Source: Paenibacillus aceris
Lineage (GTDB): Bacteria; Bacillota; Bacilli; Paenibacillales; NBRC-103111
NCBI RefSeq assembly: GCF_017874035.1
Contig: NZ_JAGGKV010000034.1
Span: 1 to 60,344 of the forward strand
DNA: 60,344 nt
Direction of reading: 5' to 3'
The notes below the pieces were generated by a model. It was not told where the DNA came from and made no database searches. It saw only the letters and a list, made by a program, of their open reading frames with translations. This document shows positions 26,001 through 38,833 of the stretch, piece by piece. Both the position numbers and the translations under genes were made by a program. Every line of letters starts with the position of its first letter. Within the stretch, counting starts at the first letter, position 1.

Positions 26001-26563
26001 CGCGTGAGTATGACGTGTTCGATGCGATGGAAGAAGCCGGCATGCAGCGCAGCGGTAAAACGATTCTGTACGATGGGCGTACAGGGGAATCGTTCGAACG
26101 CGAAGTTACAGTTGGCGTCATGTACATGATCAAATTGGCACACATGGTTGATGATAAAATCCATGCCCGTTCCACAGGACCTTACTCCCTTGTTACTCAG
26201 CAGCCGCTGGGTGGTAAAGCGCAGTTCGGTGGTCAGCGTTTCGGGGAGATGGAGGTATGGGCGCTTGAGGCTTACGGTGCTGCCTATACACTGCAAGAAA
26301 TTCTTACTGTGAAATCCGATGACGTTGTAGGCCGTGTGAAAACATACGAATCCATTGTTAAAGGCGAGAATGTACCAGAACCGGGTGTTCCGGAGTCATT
26401 CAAAGTTTTGATCAAAGAGCTTCAAAGCTTAGGTATGGACGTCAAAATCCTCTCCGGCGACGAAGAAGAGATCGAAATGCGAGAAGCCGATGATGACGAC
26501 GAAGTCACTAGCGATAAATTAAACCTAAATTTAGAGGGCTCTGAATTAGGGGTCAACGAATAA
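23024..26563 (+). CDS. rpoB: DNA-directed RNA polymerase subunit beta
   Basis: The 1179-residue beta subunit forms one pincer of RNA polymerase and much of the active site and rifamycin pocket. The rifampicin region (about 460-492) reads [20 protein letters not shown] and is wild type. Also visible are GRHGNKGVV and the C-terminal clamp sequence [20 protein letters not shown]. The start is TTG 23024 behind GAGGGGTGA, as in B. subtilis. The acidic C-terminal tail is somewhat shorter than in Bacillus. It is cotranscribed with rpoC. Confidence 0.99.
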   Translation: [1179 protein letters not shown]

Positions 26564-26632
26564 AGAACACCACAATAGATCGAGATCGATTCACTGTATA
26601 GTGGGTTTAAATTCTTAAAGGAGGGTTGCTCC

Positions 26633-30253
<3,621 letters not shown>

Positions 30254-30264
30254 CGACTATTAAT

Positions 30265-30305
30265 CTAAGAGGGATAGCCACATGAGCTGTCCCTCTTAGT
30301 TTTTC
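30265..30305 (+). terminator. terminator after rpoC
   Basis: CTAAGAGGGA pairs perfectly with TCCCTCTTAG (30265-30299), followed by TTTTTC. Confidence 0.93.
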
Positions 30306-30347
30306 TTGGGAAACTATGATTATGTTAAAAGATATGAACTTCTTCCT

Positions 30348-30376
30348 TGACACTGGAACTTCAAAATGCTAATATA
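30348..30376 (+). promoter_or_regulatory. promoter of the str operon
   Basis: TTGACA (30348-30353) and TAATAT (30371-30376) are 17 bp apart, just after the rpoC terminator. It would transcribe the L7Ae-like gene, rpsL, rpsG, fusA and tuf. Confidence 0.85.
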
Positions 30377-30427
30377 TCGTAGTGTGCCTAAGTTGATATT
30401 CTTTCCTTTCTCTGAAGGGGGTGCCTT

Positions 30428-30679
30428 ATGTCTTATGATAAAGTCAAACAGGCGAAGAATATAAGTGTAGGGACGAAGAAAGTAACCAAGACAGTTGAGC
30501 AAGATAAGGCTGTTGAAGTGTTTGTTTCTAAAGATGCAGATCCGCGATTGACGATAAAGCTGGTAGCTCTCTGTAAACAAAAGGGTGTGCCAATAACCTA
30601 CGTAGATTCTATGAAGATGCTAGGTAAAGCATGTGGAATTGAAGTTGGAGCTGCGGTAGCAGCTGTTGTAAATGAATAA
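30428..30679 (+). CDS. L7Ae-family K-turn RNA-binding protein (YbxF-like)
   Basis: An 83-residue member of the L7Ae/L30e/S12e/Gadd45 family. The B. subtilis YbxF (RplGB) homologue binds K-turn RNA. The core shows VEVFVSKDADPRLTIKLVALC and CGIEVGAAVAAVV, where the conserved segment contacts the K-turn. GAAGGGGGTG precedes the ATG. It sits directly before rpsL, the usual Firmicute order. Its physiological RNA target is not established. Confidence 0.93.
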   Translation: MSYDKVKQAKNISVGTKKVTKTVEQDKAVEVFVSKDADPRLTIKLVALCKQKGVPITYVDSMKMLGKACGIEVGAAVAAVVNE

Positions 30680-30840
30680 ACGCTTAAGACGTTTTTGTTA
30701 GTGGGATGGCGTACATAAGTTTTCATAACTTTTGCTGCTGCCCTTGGCAAAGACTTTCTCTTTGCTCATTTATGACTCGCCTGGATCTGTGGGCTTGCAA
30801 AAAGTTTATCATGTTATGAATGTAGGGAGGAGGTGGCGAT
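30680..30840 (+). other. spacer before rpsL with small hairpins
   Basis: The 161-bp spacer contains AAGTT-TTCAT-AACTT and GCAAAG (30747-30752) pairing with CTTTGC (30760-30765). No terminator or clear promoter was found. A regulatory role, for instance binding of S12/S7 or of the L7Ae-like protein, is only a possibility. Confidence 0.4.
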
Positions 30841-31260
30841 ATGCCAACAATTAACCAACTAGTACGTAAAGGTCGTCAAGCGAAGGTGGATAAGTCTAAA
30901 TCACCAGCTTTGCAAAAAGGTTTTAACGCTTTGAAAAGAGAAGCAACGGATTTGAGTGCACCTCAAAAACGTGGTGTCTGCACGCGTGTAGGTACTATGA
31001 CTCCTAAGAAGCCTAACTCCGCACTTCGTAAATATGCTCGTGTTCGTTTAACGAACCGCGTAGAGGTGACAGCATACATTCCAGGTATCGGTCACAACCT
31101 GCAAGAGCACAGCGTTGTATTGATCCGTGGAGGTAGAATTAAAGACCTTCCAGGGGTGCGTTATCACATCGTGCGTGGCGCGCTGGATACTTCCGGTGTT
31201 AACAACCGTAAGCAATCCCGTTCCAAATACGGTACTAAACGTCCAAAAGTTAAAAAATAA
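30841..31260 (+). CDS. rpsL: 30S ribosomal protein S12
   Basis: S12 lies at the decoding centre. The 139-residue product has the universally conserved TPKKPNSALRK segment, with the lysine linked to streptomycin resistance in its wild-type form, and the PGVRYHIVRGALD loop. GGGAGGAGGTG precedes the ATG. It is the first ribosomal-protein gene of the str operon. Confidence 0.99.
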   Translation: MPTINQLVRKGRQAKVDKSKSPALQKGFNALKREATDLSAPQKRGVCTRVGTMTPKKPNSALRKYARVRLTNRVEVTAYIPGIGHNLQEHSVVLIRGGRIKDLPGVRYHIVRGALDTSGVNNRKQSRSKYGTKRPKVKK

Positions 31261-31304
31261 GAAATAATAATCAGGGATGATTCTTATAAGAAAGGGGGAT
31301 AACT

Positions 31305-31775
31305 ATGCCTCGTAAAGGTCCAGTTACTCGCAGAGACGTATTGCCAGATCCGATTTATAATAGCAAACTTGTTACTCGTCTTATCAATCGTATTATGATC
31401 GACGGAAAAAGAGGGGTAGCACAGTCCATTCTATACAACGCTTTTAACCTCGTGAAAGATCGTACAGGTAAAGAGCCGATGGAAGTGTTCGAAGCTGCTA
31501 TCAAAAACATCATGCCAGTTCTTGAAGTTAAAGCTCGCCGTGTAGGTGGAGCGAACTATCAAGTTCCGATCGAAGTTAAACCAGAGCGTCGTACGACACT
31601 TGGTTTGCGTTGGTTGGTTAACTATTCCCGTCTTCGCGGTGAGAAGACGATGGAAGAAAGATTGGCTTATGAAATTATCGATGCTAGCAATAGCACAGGT
31701 TCTTCCGTTAAGAAACGTGAAGATACACACAAGATGGCTGAAGCTAACAAAGCGTTCGCTCACTATCGTTGGTAG
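31305..31775 (+). CDS. rpsG: 30S ribosomal protein S7
   Basis: S7 nucleates assembly of the small-subunit head and contacts E-site tRNA. The 156-residue product has the family signature DPIYNSKLVTRLINRIMIDG and the conserved C-terminal helices (KMAEANKAFAHYRW). AAAGGGGG precedes the ATG. It follows rpsL by 44 bp. In E. coli S7 represses its own operon; no matching site was tested here. Confidence 0.99.
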   Translation: MPRKGPVTRRDVLPDPIYNSKLVTRLINRIMIDGKRGVAQSILYNAFNLVKDRTGKEPMEVFEAAIKNIMPVLEVKARRVGGANYQVPIEVKPERRTTLGLRWLVNYSRLRGEKTMEERLAYEIIDASNSTGSSVKKREDTHKMAEANKAFAHYRW

Positions 31776-31814
31776 AATAATAAAACAGATTATAGAAAGG
31801 AGACATAACGACCT

Positions 31815-33890
31815 ATGGCTAGAGAGTTCTCCTTAAAAAACACACGTAATATCGGGATCATGGCTCATATCGATGCTGGTAAAACGACCACTACAGAGCG
31901 TATTTTGTACTACACTGGTAAAGTTCACAAAATCGGAGAAGTGCACGAAGGTGCTGCTACGATGGACTGGATGGAGCAAGAGCAAGAGCGCGGAATCACG
32001 ATTACTTCCGCCGCTACAACTGCGCAATGGGATGGCCACCGCATCAATATTATTGATACCCCGGGACACGTTGACTTTACTGTTGAAGTAGAGCGTTCCC
32101 TTCGTGTGTTGGATGGAGCAGTTGGTGTATTTAGTGCGAAAGAGGGCGTTGAGCCTCAATCGGAAACAGTTTGGAGACAAGCTGATAAATACAGCGTTCC
32201 ACGTATTGCTTACGTAAACAAAATGGATATCATCGGTGCAGACTTCCTGCAAGTTGTTGAATCCATGCGTCAAAAACTTGGTGCAAATGCAGTTGCAATT
32301 CAACTTCCGATCGGTGCTGAGAGTGATTTCAAAGGTATCATCGACTTGGTTGAAGAAGTAGCTTATATGTACAAAGATGATCTTGGTAAGGATATCGAGA
32401 AAGTCGAAATTCCTGCTGAGTTCAAAGAAAAAGTCGCAGAACTTCGTTTGGAATTGGTAGAAAAAGTTGCTGAGCTTGATGAAGAGCTTACAATGAAATA
32501 CCTTGAAGGCGAAGAGTTAACTGTCGACGAAATCAAAGCAGCTCTACGTAAAGGTGTCTGCGATGTTAAAATCTTCCCAGTTATCGTAGGGTCTTCTTAC
32601 AGAAACAAAGGTGTTCAATTGATGTTGGATGCAGTTATTAACTACCTGCCATCCCCTCTTGATGTACCTGATATTAAAGGTGTACTTGACGATGGTACCG
32701 AAGTGGTTCGTAAGTCTGCTGATGACCAACCGTTCTCAGCGCTTGCATTCAAAATCATGACGGATCCTTTCGTTGGTCGTCTTACATTCTTCCGTGTATA
32801 CTCTGGTATCTTGAACTCCGGTTCTTATGTCGTTAATGCGACTAAAGGCAAGCGTGAGCGTGTCGGTCGTATTCTTCAAATGCATGCGAACAGCCGTCAA
32901 GAAATCAGCATTGTATATGCAGGTGATATCGCCGCGGCAGTTGGATTGAAAGATACAACTACTGGCGATACGCTTTGCGATGAGAAGAACCCAGTTATTC
33001 TGGAGTCCATGAACTTCCCTGAACCGGTTATTCAGCTTGCTGTTGAGCCGAAGACGAAAGCGGACCAAGATAAAATGGGTATCGCATTGCAAAAGCTTGC
33101 TGAAGAAGATCCTACTTTCCGTGCTTCTACAGACGAAGAAACTGGACAAACGATCATCGCAGGTATGGGTGAGCTTCACCTTGAAATCCTCGTTGACCGT
33201 ATGCTTCGCGAGTTCAAAGTAGAAACCAACGTAGGTAAACCACAGGTTGCTTACCGTGAAACATTCCGCGCAGCAGCTAAAGTTGAAGGTAAATTCGTTC
33301 GTCAATCCGGTGGTCGTGGTCAATACGGACATTGTTGGGTTGAGTTCGAACCTCAAGAAGCTGGAGCAGGTTTCGTTTTCGAAAGCAAAGTAGTGGGCGG
33401 ATCTATTCCAAGAGAATACATCGCACCTATTCAAGCTGGTATCGAAGAATCCATGAAAAACGGTGTAATCGCAGGATTCCCGCTCGTGGATATCAAAGCT
33501 ACTGTTGTTGATGGATCTTACCATGATGTTGACTCCAATGAAATGGCGTTCAAAATTGCGGGATCCATGGCACTTAAAGCTGCGAAAGAAAAATGTAAAC
33601 CGGTTCTTCTTGAGCCAATCATGAAGGTTGAAGTTACTGTACCAGAAGAGTACATGGGCGATGTTATGGGTGACCTTAACTCCCGTCGTGGACGTATTGA
33701 AGGTATGGATAACCGTCATGGTGCGCAAATCATCCGTGCTAAGGTACCTCTTTCCGAAATGTTTGGTTACTCCACAACACTTCGTTCGAGAACACAAGGC
33801 CGTGGTGTGTACTCTATGGAACTTTCACATTATGAAGAAGTACCTAAGTCCATTGCAGAAGAAATTATTGCAAAAGGCAAAGGCGCTTAA
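31815..33890 (+). CDS. fusA: elongation factor G
   Basis: EF-G catalyses GTP-dependent translocation. The 691-residue product has the G domain with AHIDAGKTTTTERI, DTPGHVDF and NKMD motifs, followed by domains II-V (GGRGQYGHCWVEFEP in domain IV, SGRRGRIEGM-like segment in V). AAGGAG precedes the ATG. Residues around the fusidic-acid pocket look ordinary. It lies between rpsG and tuf. Confidence 0.99.
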   Translation: MAREFSLKNTRNIGIMAHIDAGKTTTTERILYYTGKVHKIGEVHEGAATMDWMEQEQERGITITSAATTAQWDGHRINIIDTPGHVDFTVEVERSLRVLDGAVGVFSAKEGVEPQSETVWRQADKYSVPRIAYVNKMDIIGADFLQVVESMRQKLGANAVAIQLPIGAESDFKGIIDLVEEVAYMYKDDLGKDIEKVEIPAEFKEKVAELRLELVEKVAELDEELTMKYLEGEELTVDEIKAALRKGVCDVKIFPVIVGSSYRNKGVQLMLDAVINYLPSPLDVPDIKGVLDDGTEVVRKSADDQPFSALAFKIMTDPFVGRLTFFRVYSGILNSGSYVVNATKGKRERVGRILQMHANSRQEISIVYAGDIAAAVGLKDTTTGDTLCDEKNPVILESMNFPEPVIQLAVEPKTKADQDKMGIALQKLAEEDPTFRASTDEETGQTIIAGMGELHLEILVDRMLREFKVETNVGKPQVAYRETFRAAAKVEGKFVRQSGGRGQYGHCWVEFEPQEAGAGFVFESKVVGGSIPREYIAPIQAGIEESMKNGVIAGFPLVDIKATVVDGSYHDVDSNEMAFKIAGSMALKAAKEKCKPVLLEPIMKVEVTVPEEYMGDVMGDLNSRRGRIEGMDNRHGAQIIRAKVPLSEMFGYSTTLRSRTQGRGVYSMELSHYEEVPKSIAEEIIAKGKGA

Positions 33891-33929
33891 TATAAAACTA
33901 ATAGTCACTCTAAGGAGGAATCGTTTAAA

Positions 33930-35120
<1,191 letters not shown>

Positions 35121-35136
35121 TCCCTTTATATAGAAG

Positions 35137-35172
35137 AAACACTCATCGTTTAGGCGGTGGGTGTTTTTTTTA
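35137..35172 (+). terminator. terminator after tuf
   Basis: ACACTCATCG pairs (with G-T pairs) with CGGTGGGTGT, followed by a run of eight T. Confidence 0.9.
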
Positions 35173-35193
35173 TGCGAATGCCTAAAGTTATGC

Positions 35194-35222
35194 TTGCAAT
35201 TCGTTTTTAAATTTTATATAAT
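35194..35222 (+). promoter_or_regulatory. promoter of the S10-spc-alpha cluster
   Basis: TTGCAA (35194-35199) and TATAAT (35217-35222) are 17 bp apart. No other comparably strong promoter was noticed until truA/rplM, so most of the 15-kb cluster may be read from here. Confidence 0.85.
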
Positions 35223-35229
35223 ATTAAAC

Positions 35230-35345
35230 GTTGGTCTGTGACGTTGCGATGATGTGAAAGGTTGCCGACACACCTGGCCCCTTTGCCATGGGGATGGATT
35301 TCGGAGAATTTTCACGGAGTATGTCCGATACTAAATTGGGCGATA
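35230..35345 (+). promoter_or_regulatory. structured S10 operon leader
   Basis: The leader before rpsJ folds: GTGAAA (35254-35259) pairs with TTTCAC (35310-35315), enclosing CCCC-TTTGCCAT-GGGG (35278-35293). Firmicute S10 leaders are known to be structured. Whether L4 acts here, as in E. coli, is not shown by the sequence. The open frame extending rpsJ upstream through this leader is not a real N-terminus. Confidence 0.6.
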
Positions 35346-35360
35346 GAAGGAGGGACTTAT

Positions 35361-35669
35361 ATGGCAAAGCAAAAAATTCGTATCCGTTTGAAAGCTTATG
35401 ATCACAGAATCATTGATCAATCAGCTGAGAAAATCGTGGAAACTGCCAAGCGTTCCGGTGCAGGTGTATCCGGTCCGATTCCGCTTCCGACAGAGAAGCA
35501 AATCATCACGATTCTTCGTGCGGTACACAAGTACAAGGATTCGCGTGAGCAATTCGAAATGCGTACGCATAAGCGTCTTATCGATATTGTGAATCCAACA
35601 CCACAAACAGTTGATGCTCTAATGCGTTTGGACTTACCGTCTGGCGTAGACATCGAGATCAAACTGTAA
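35361..35669 (+). CDS. rpsJ: 30S ribosomal protein S10
   Basis: S10 is a small-subunit head protein that also partners NusB in transcription antitermination. The 102-residue product matches family length and starts MAKQKIRIRLKAYDHRIIDQ. ATG 35361 follows GGAGGG. The frame stays open through the leader upstream, but that extension has no homology. It is the first gene of the S10 operon. Confidence 0.99.
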   Translation: MAKQKIRIRLKAYDHRIIDQSAEKIVETAKRSGAGVSGPIPLPTEKQIITILRAVHKYKDSREQFEMRTHKRLIDIVNPTPQTVDALMRLDLPSGVDIEIKL

Positions 35670-35714
35670 AACAACTATAGAATGAACGTTTAGGAAGGAA
35701 AAGAGGTGTCAACG

Positions 35715-36338
35715 ATGAAAGGTATCTTAGGAAAAAAACTAGGGATGACTCAGTTGTTTACTCCGGAGGGTAATGTAGTTCCGGTAACTGTCATTCAAGC
35801 GGGACCATGTGTGGTTCTACAAAAGAAAGATGTGGATAACGACGGTTATGAGTCAATCCAAATCGGTTTTGATGATGTAAAAGCAAGCAGAATCATTAAA
35901 CCAGAGCTTGGCCATGCGAAAAAAGCAGGGGCAACGCCTAAGCGCTACGTTAAAGAAATTCGTGGCATTCAGTTGGGTGACTATGAAGTTGGTCAAGAAC
36001 TGAAAGCAGATCTGTTCACAGAGGGCGAATTCGTTGATGTAACGGGTACTTCCAAAGGTAAAGGTTTCCAAGGTAACATCAAAAGACATAACCAGTCAAC
36101 AGGCCCTATGGCTCACGGCTCCCGTTACCACCGCGGACCAGGTTCGATGGGTTCCATTCAAGCGAACCGCGTTCCAAAAGGTAAAAAGTTGCCAGGACAA
36201 ATGGGTAACGAGACTGTAACTTTGCAAAATCTTCAAATTATTAAAGTAGATGCTGAGCGTAATGTATTGCTAGTTAAAGGTTCCATTCCGGGTCCTAAAA
36301 ACAGCTACGTTAGCGTGAAGTCTGCTGTTAAAAAGTAG
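35715..36338 (+). CDS. rplC: 50S ribosomal protein L3
   Basis: L3 is an early assembly protein reaching the peptidyl-transferase centre. The 207-residue product has the long extension with GMKGKGF-like GTSKGKGFQGNIKRH and the SMGSIQANRVPKGKKLPGQM region. ATG 35715 follows AAGAGGTG. An in-frame GTG at 35706 lies inside that site. Confidence 0.98.
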   Translation: MKGILGKKLGMTQLFTPEGNVVPVTVIQAGPCVVLQKKDVDNDGYESIQIGFDDVKASRIIKPELGHAKKAGATPKRYVKEIRGIQLGDYEVGQELKADLFTEGEFVDVTGTSKGKGFQGNIKRHNQSTGPMAHGSRYHRGPGSMGSIQANRVPKGKKLPGQMGNETVTLQNLQIIKVDAERNVLLVKGSIPGPKNSYVSVKSAVKK

Positions 36339-36354
36339 GAAAGGAGGAAGACAG

Positions 36355-36981
36355 ATGCCAAAAGTAGCTTTATATAATGTAACAGGTGCTCAGGTAGGAG
36401 AAGTTGAACTGTCTGACGTTGTTTTCGGAATTGAGCCTCACGTTCATGCGATTCACGAAGCTGTTCTTTTGCAACAAGCAGCTGTGCGTCAAGGAACTCA
36501 CAAAACAAAAGGTCGTTCGGAAGTTCGCGGCGGTGGTCGTAAACCTTGGAAACAAAAAGGAACTGGCCGCGCTCGTCAAGGTAGTATTCGTGCTCCACAG
36601 TGGAAAGGCGGCGGTACCGTATTCGGACCAACTCCTCGTAGCTATGGTTTCAAATTGCCTAGAAAAGTTCGTCGCTTAGCGATTAAATCAGCTTTGTCCT
36701 CGAAAGTTCTGGATAACAACTTGATCGTATTGGATCAGCTTCAATTGAACGCTCCAAAAACGAAAGAATTTGTAGCAATCTTGAACAACCTGAAAGTTGA
36801 TCGCAAAGTATTGGTTGTGGGTGTGGATAACGACTCCAACGTTGCTTTGTCTGCTCGCAATATCCCAGGTGTGAAATTCGTTGCTGCTGATGGCGTAAAT
36901 GTTCGTGATGTCATGCTGCATGACAAACTGATCATTACGCAAGATGCTGTACAGAAAGTTGAGGAGGTGCTTGCACAATGA
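36355..36981 (+). CDS. rplD: 50S ribosomal protein L4
   Basis: L4 lines the exit tunnel near its constriction. The 208-residue product has the basic loop GGGRKPWKQKGTGRARQGSI, which reaches the tunnel. AAAGGAGG precedes the ATG. Its stop overlaps the rplW start (ATGA), indicating translational coupling. In E. coli L4 represses the S10 operon. Confidence 0.98.
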   Translation: MPKVALYNVTGAQVGEVELSDVVFGIEPHVHAIHEAVLLQQAAVRQGTHKTKGRSEVRGGGRKPWKQKGTGRARQGSIRAPQWKGGGTVFGPTPRSYGFKLPRKVRRLAIKSALSSKVLDNNLIVLDQLQLNAPKTKEFVAILNNLKVDRKVLVVGVDNDSNVALSARNIPGVKFVAADGVNVRDVMLHDKLIITQDAVQKVEEVLAQ

Positions 36982-37268
36982 AAAATCCACGCGACATTAT
37001 CAAGCGCCCGATCATCACTGAGCGTACAAGCGACCTAATGGCTAACAAAAAGTATGTTTTCGAAGTGGATCTTCGCGCTAACAAAACAGAAATTAAACAA
37101 GCTATCGAAGCTATCTTCAAAGTGAAAGTTACAAATGTAAACACACTCAGAATGCCAGCTAAGCCTAAACGTTATGGTCGTCACTCTGGTTACACTTCCA
37201 TCTGGAAGAAAGCTATCGTGTCCCTAAGCGCAGAAAGCAAAGAATTGGAATTCTTTGAATCGGTATAA
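36978..37268 (+). CDS. rplW: 50S ribosomal protein L23
   Basis: L23 sits at the exit-tunnel rim and is the docking site for trigger factor and SRP. The 96-residue product begins MKNPRDIIKRPIITERT and has the VEVDLRANKTEIKQAIE-like core. GAGGTG lies within the end of rplD. Start overlaps the rplD stop by four bases. Confidence 0.98.
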   Translation: MKNPRDIIKRPIITERTSDLMANKKYVFEVDLRANKTEIKQAIEAIFKVKVTNVNTLRMPAKPKRYGRHSGYTSIWKKAIVSLSAESKELEFFESV

Positions 37269-37298
37269 ACCATTTCTTAAAGTAAGGAGGAAATCAGA

Positions 37299-38129
37299 GT
37301 GCCAATTAAAAAATATAAACCAACCTCACCAGCTCGTCGTGCGATGTCGGTTTCTACTTTTGAAGAAATCACAACATCAACACCAGAGAAATCTTTGCTT
37401 GCTCCTTTAAGCAAAACAGCTGGTCGTAACAACCAAGGTAAAATTACGGTTCGTCACCATGGCGGTGGACACAAACGTAAATACCGGATTATCGATTTCA
37501 AACGTACTAAAGATGGAATACCAGGACGCGTTGCTACAATCGAGTACGATCCTAACCGTTCCGCAAACATCGCATTGATTCATTATGCTGATGGTGAGAA
37601 AAGATACATCATCGCTCCTAAAGGCCTTAAAGTGGACGATCGCATCGTATCCGGACCACAATCCGATATCAAAGTAGGTAACGCTCTTCCATTGGAAAAC
37701 ATTCCAGTTGGTACAGTTATCCACAACATTGAGTTGAAACCTGGTAAAGGTGCACAATTAGTGCGCGCTGCTGGTACTGAAGCTCAACTTCTTGGTAAAG
37801 AAGAAACTTATGTAACGATTCGCCTATCCTCTGGTGAAGTTCGTAAAGTTCTTAAAGTTTGCCGCGCAACTGTAGGTTCTGTTGGTAACGAAGATCACGA
37901 GCTCGTGAAAATCGGTAAAGCAGGACGTAATCGTTGGAAAGGCAATCGTCCTCAAGTTCGTGGGGTTGTAATGAACCCGAATGATCACCCACACGGTGGT
38001 GGTGAAGGACGCGCACCAATCGGACGTAAATCACCTATGTCTCCATGGGGTAAACCGACGCTTGGTTTCAAAACTCGTAAAAAAGGTAAAGCATCCGATA
38101 AATACATTGTACGTCGTCGTACGAAGTAA
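37299..38129 (+). CDS. rplB: 50S ribosomal protein L2
   Basis: L2 is needed for subunit association and peptidyl-transferase assembly. The 276-residue product has GRNNQGKITVRHHGGGHKR near the N-terminus and the conserved C-terminal MNPNDHPHGGGEGR, whose histidine is essential in other species. It starts with GTG 37299 behind AAGGAGG. Confidence 0.99.
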   Translation: MPIKKYKPTSPARRAMSVSTFEEITTSTPEKSLLAPLSKTAGRNNQGKITVRHHGGGHKRKYRIIDFKRTKDGIPGRVATIEYDPNRSANIALIHYADGEKRYIIAPKGLKVDDRIVSGPQSDIKVGNALPLENIPVGTVIHNIELKPGKGAQLVRAAGTEAQLLGKEETYVTIRLSSGEVRKVLKVCRATVGSVGNEDHELVKIGKAGRNRWKGNRPQVRGVVMNPNDHPHGGGEGRAPIGRKSPMSPWGKPTLGFKTRKKGKASDKYIVRRRTK

Positions 38130-38177
38130 TCTAGGATATATGAATTTTCTTGAGGTTCAAGGAAGGGAGGAACACCC

Positions 38178-38456
38178 ATGGGTCGCAGCTTAAAGAAAGG
38201 TCCATTTATCGATGGATACTTACTGAAAAAAGTAGAAGACTTGAACACATCCAGCAAAAAACTGGTTATCAAAACGTGGTCCCGTCGTTCTACGATTTAC
38301 CCGCAATTCGTTGGTCACACTTTCGGAGTGTACGATGGAAGAAAACACGTGCCTGTATACGTAACAGAAGATATGGTTGGACATAAGCTCGGTGAATTTG
38401 CTCCAACACGTACTTACAAAGGTCACGATGACGATAAGAAAACCGGTAAACGTTAA
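38178..38456 (+). CDS. rpsS: 30S ribosomal protein S19
   Basis: S19 is a head protein bridging toward the large subunit. The 92-residue product reads MGRSLKKGPFIDGYLLKK and has the family signature IYPQFVGHTFGVYDGRKHVP. GGGAGG precedes the ATG. It lies between rplB and rplV as usual. Confidence 0.99.
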   Translation: MGRSLKKGPFIDGYLLKKVEDLNTSSKKLVIKTWSRRSTIYPQFVGHTFGVYDGRKHVPVYVTEDMVGHKLGEFAPTRTYKGHDDDKKTGKR

Positions 38457-38487
38457 TTTCAATTTTTAACCGAGAGGAGGTACTACC

Positions 38488-38820
38488 ATGCAAGCTAAAG
38501 CAATATTGAACCACGCTCGGATTGCTCCTCGTAAAGCAAAGCTAGTTGTTGACTTGATTCGGGGAAAAGCGGTAGGTGAAGCGATCGCGATTCTGCGTCA
38601 TACGCCTAAAGCAGCTTCTCCAATCCTGGAGAAACTTCTAAACTCCGCAATTGCCAATGCAGAGCATAACTACTCATTAGATCCTAATAAGCTAGTGGTT
38701 TCTGAGACGTTTGTTAACCAAGGACCGACAATGAAAAGGTTCCAACAACGTGCAATGGGCCGCGCTAGCGCAATCAAAAAACGTACCAGCCACATCACAA
38801 TCGTGGTATCTGAGAAATAA
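38488..38820 (+). CDS. rplV: 50S ribosomal protein L22
   Basis: L22 lines the nascent-chain tunnel together with L4. The 110-residue product has the globular domain (HARIAPRKAKLVVDLIRGK) and the tunnel hairpin with MKRFQQRAMGRASAIKKRTS, in which no macrolide-type insertion is evident. GAGAGGAGG precedes the ATG. Confidence 0.99.
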   Translation: MQAKAILNHARIAPRKAKLVVDLIRGKAVGEAIAILRHTPKAASPILEKLLNSAIANAEHNYSLDPNKLVVSETFVNQGPTMKRFQQRAMGRASAIKKRTSHITIVVSEK

Positions 38821-38833
38821 GGAGGGATAACGT

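Noticed and set aside
32736..33797. 353-codon minus-strand frame inside fusA
   Set aside because: Long antisense frames arise from the codon bias of fusA. Composition is not protein-like and no promoter or ribosome binding site was seen.
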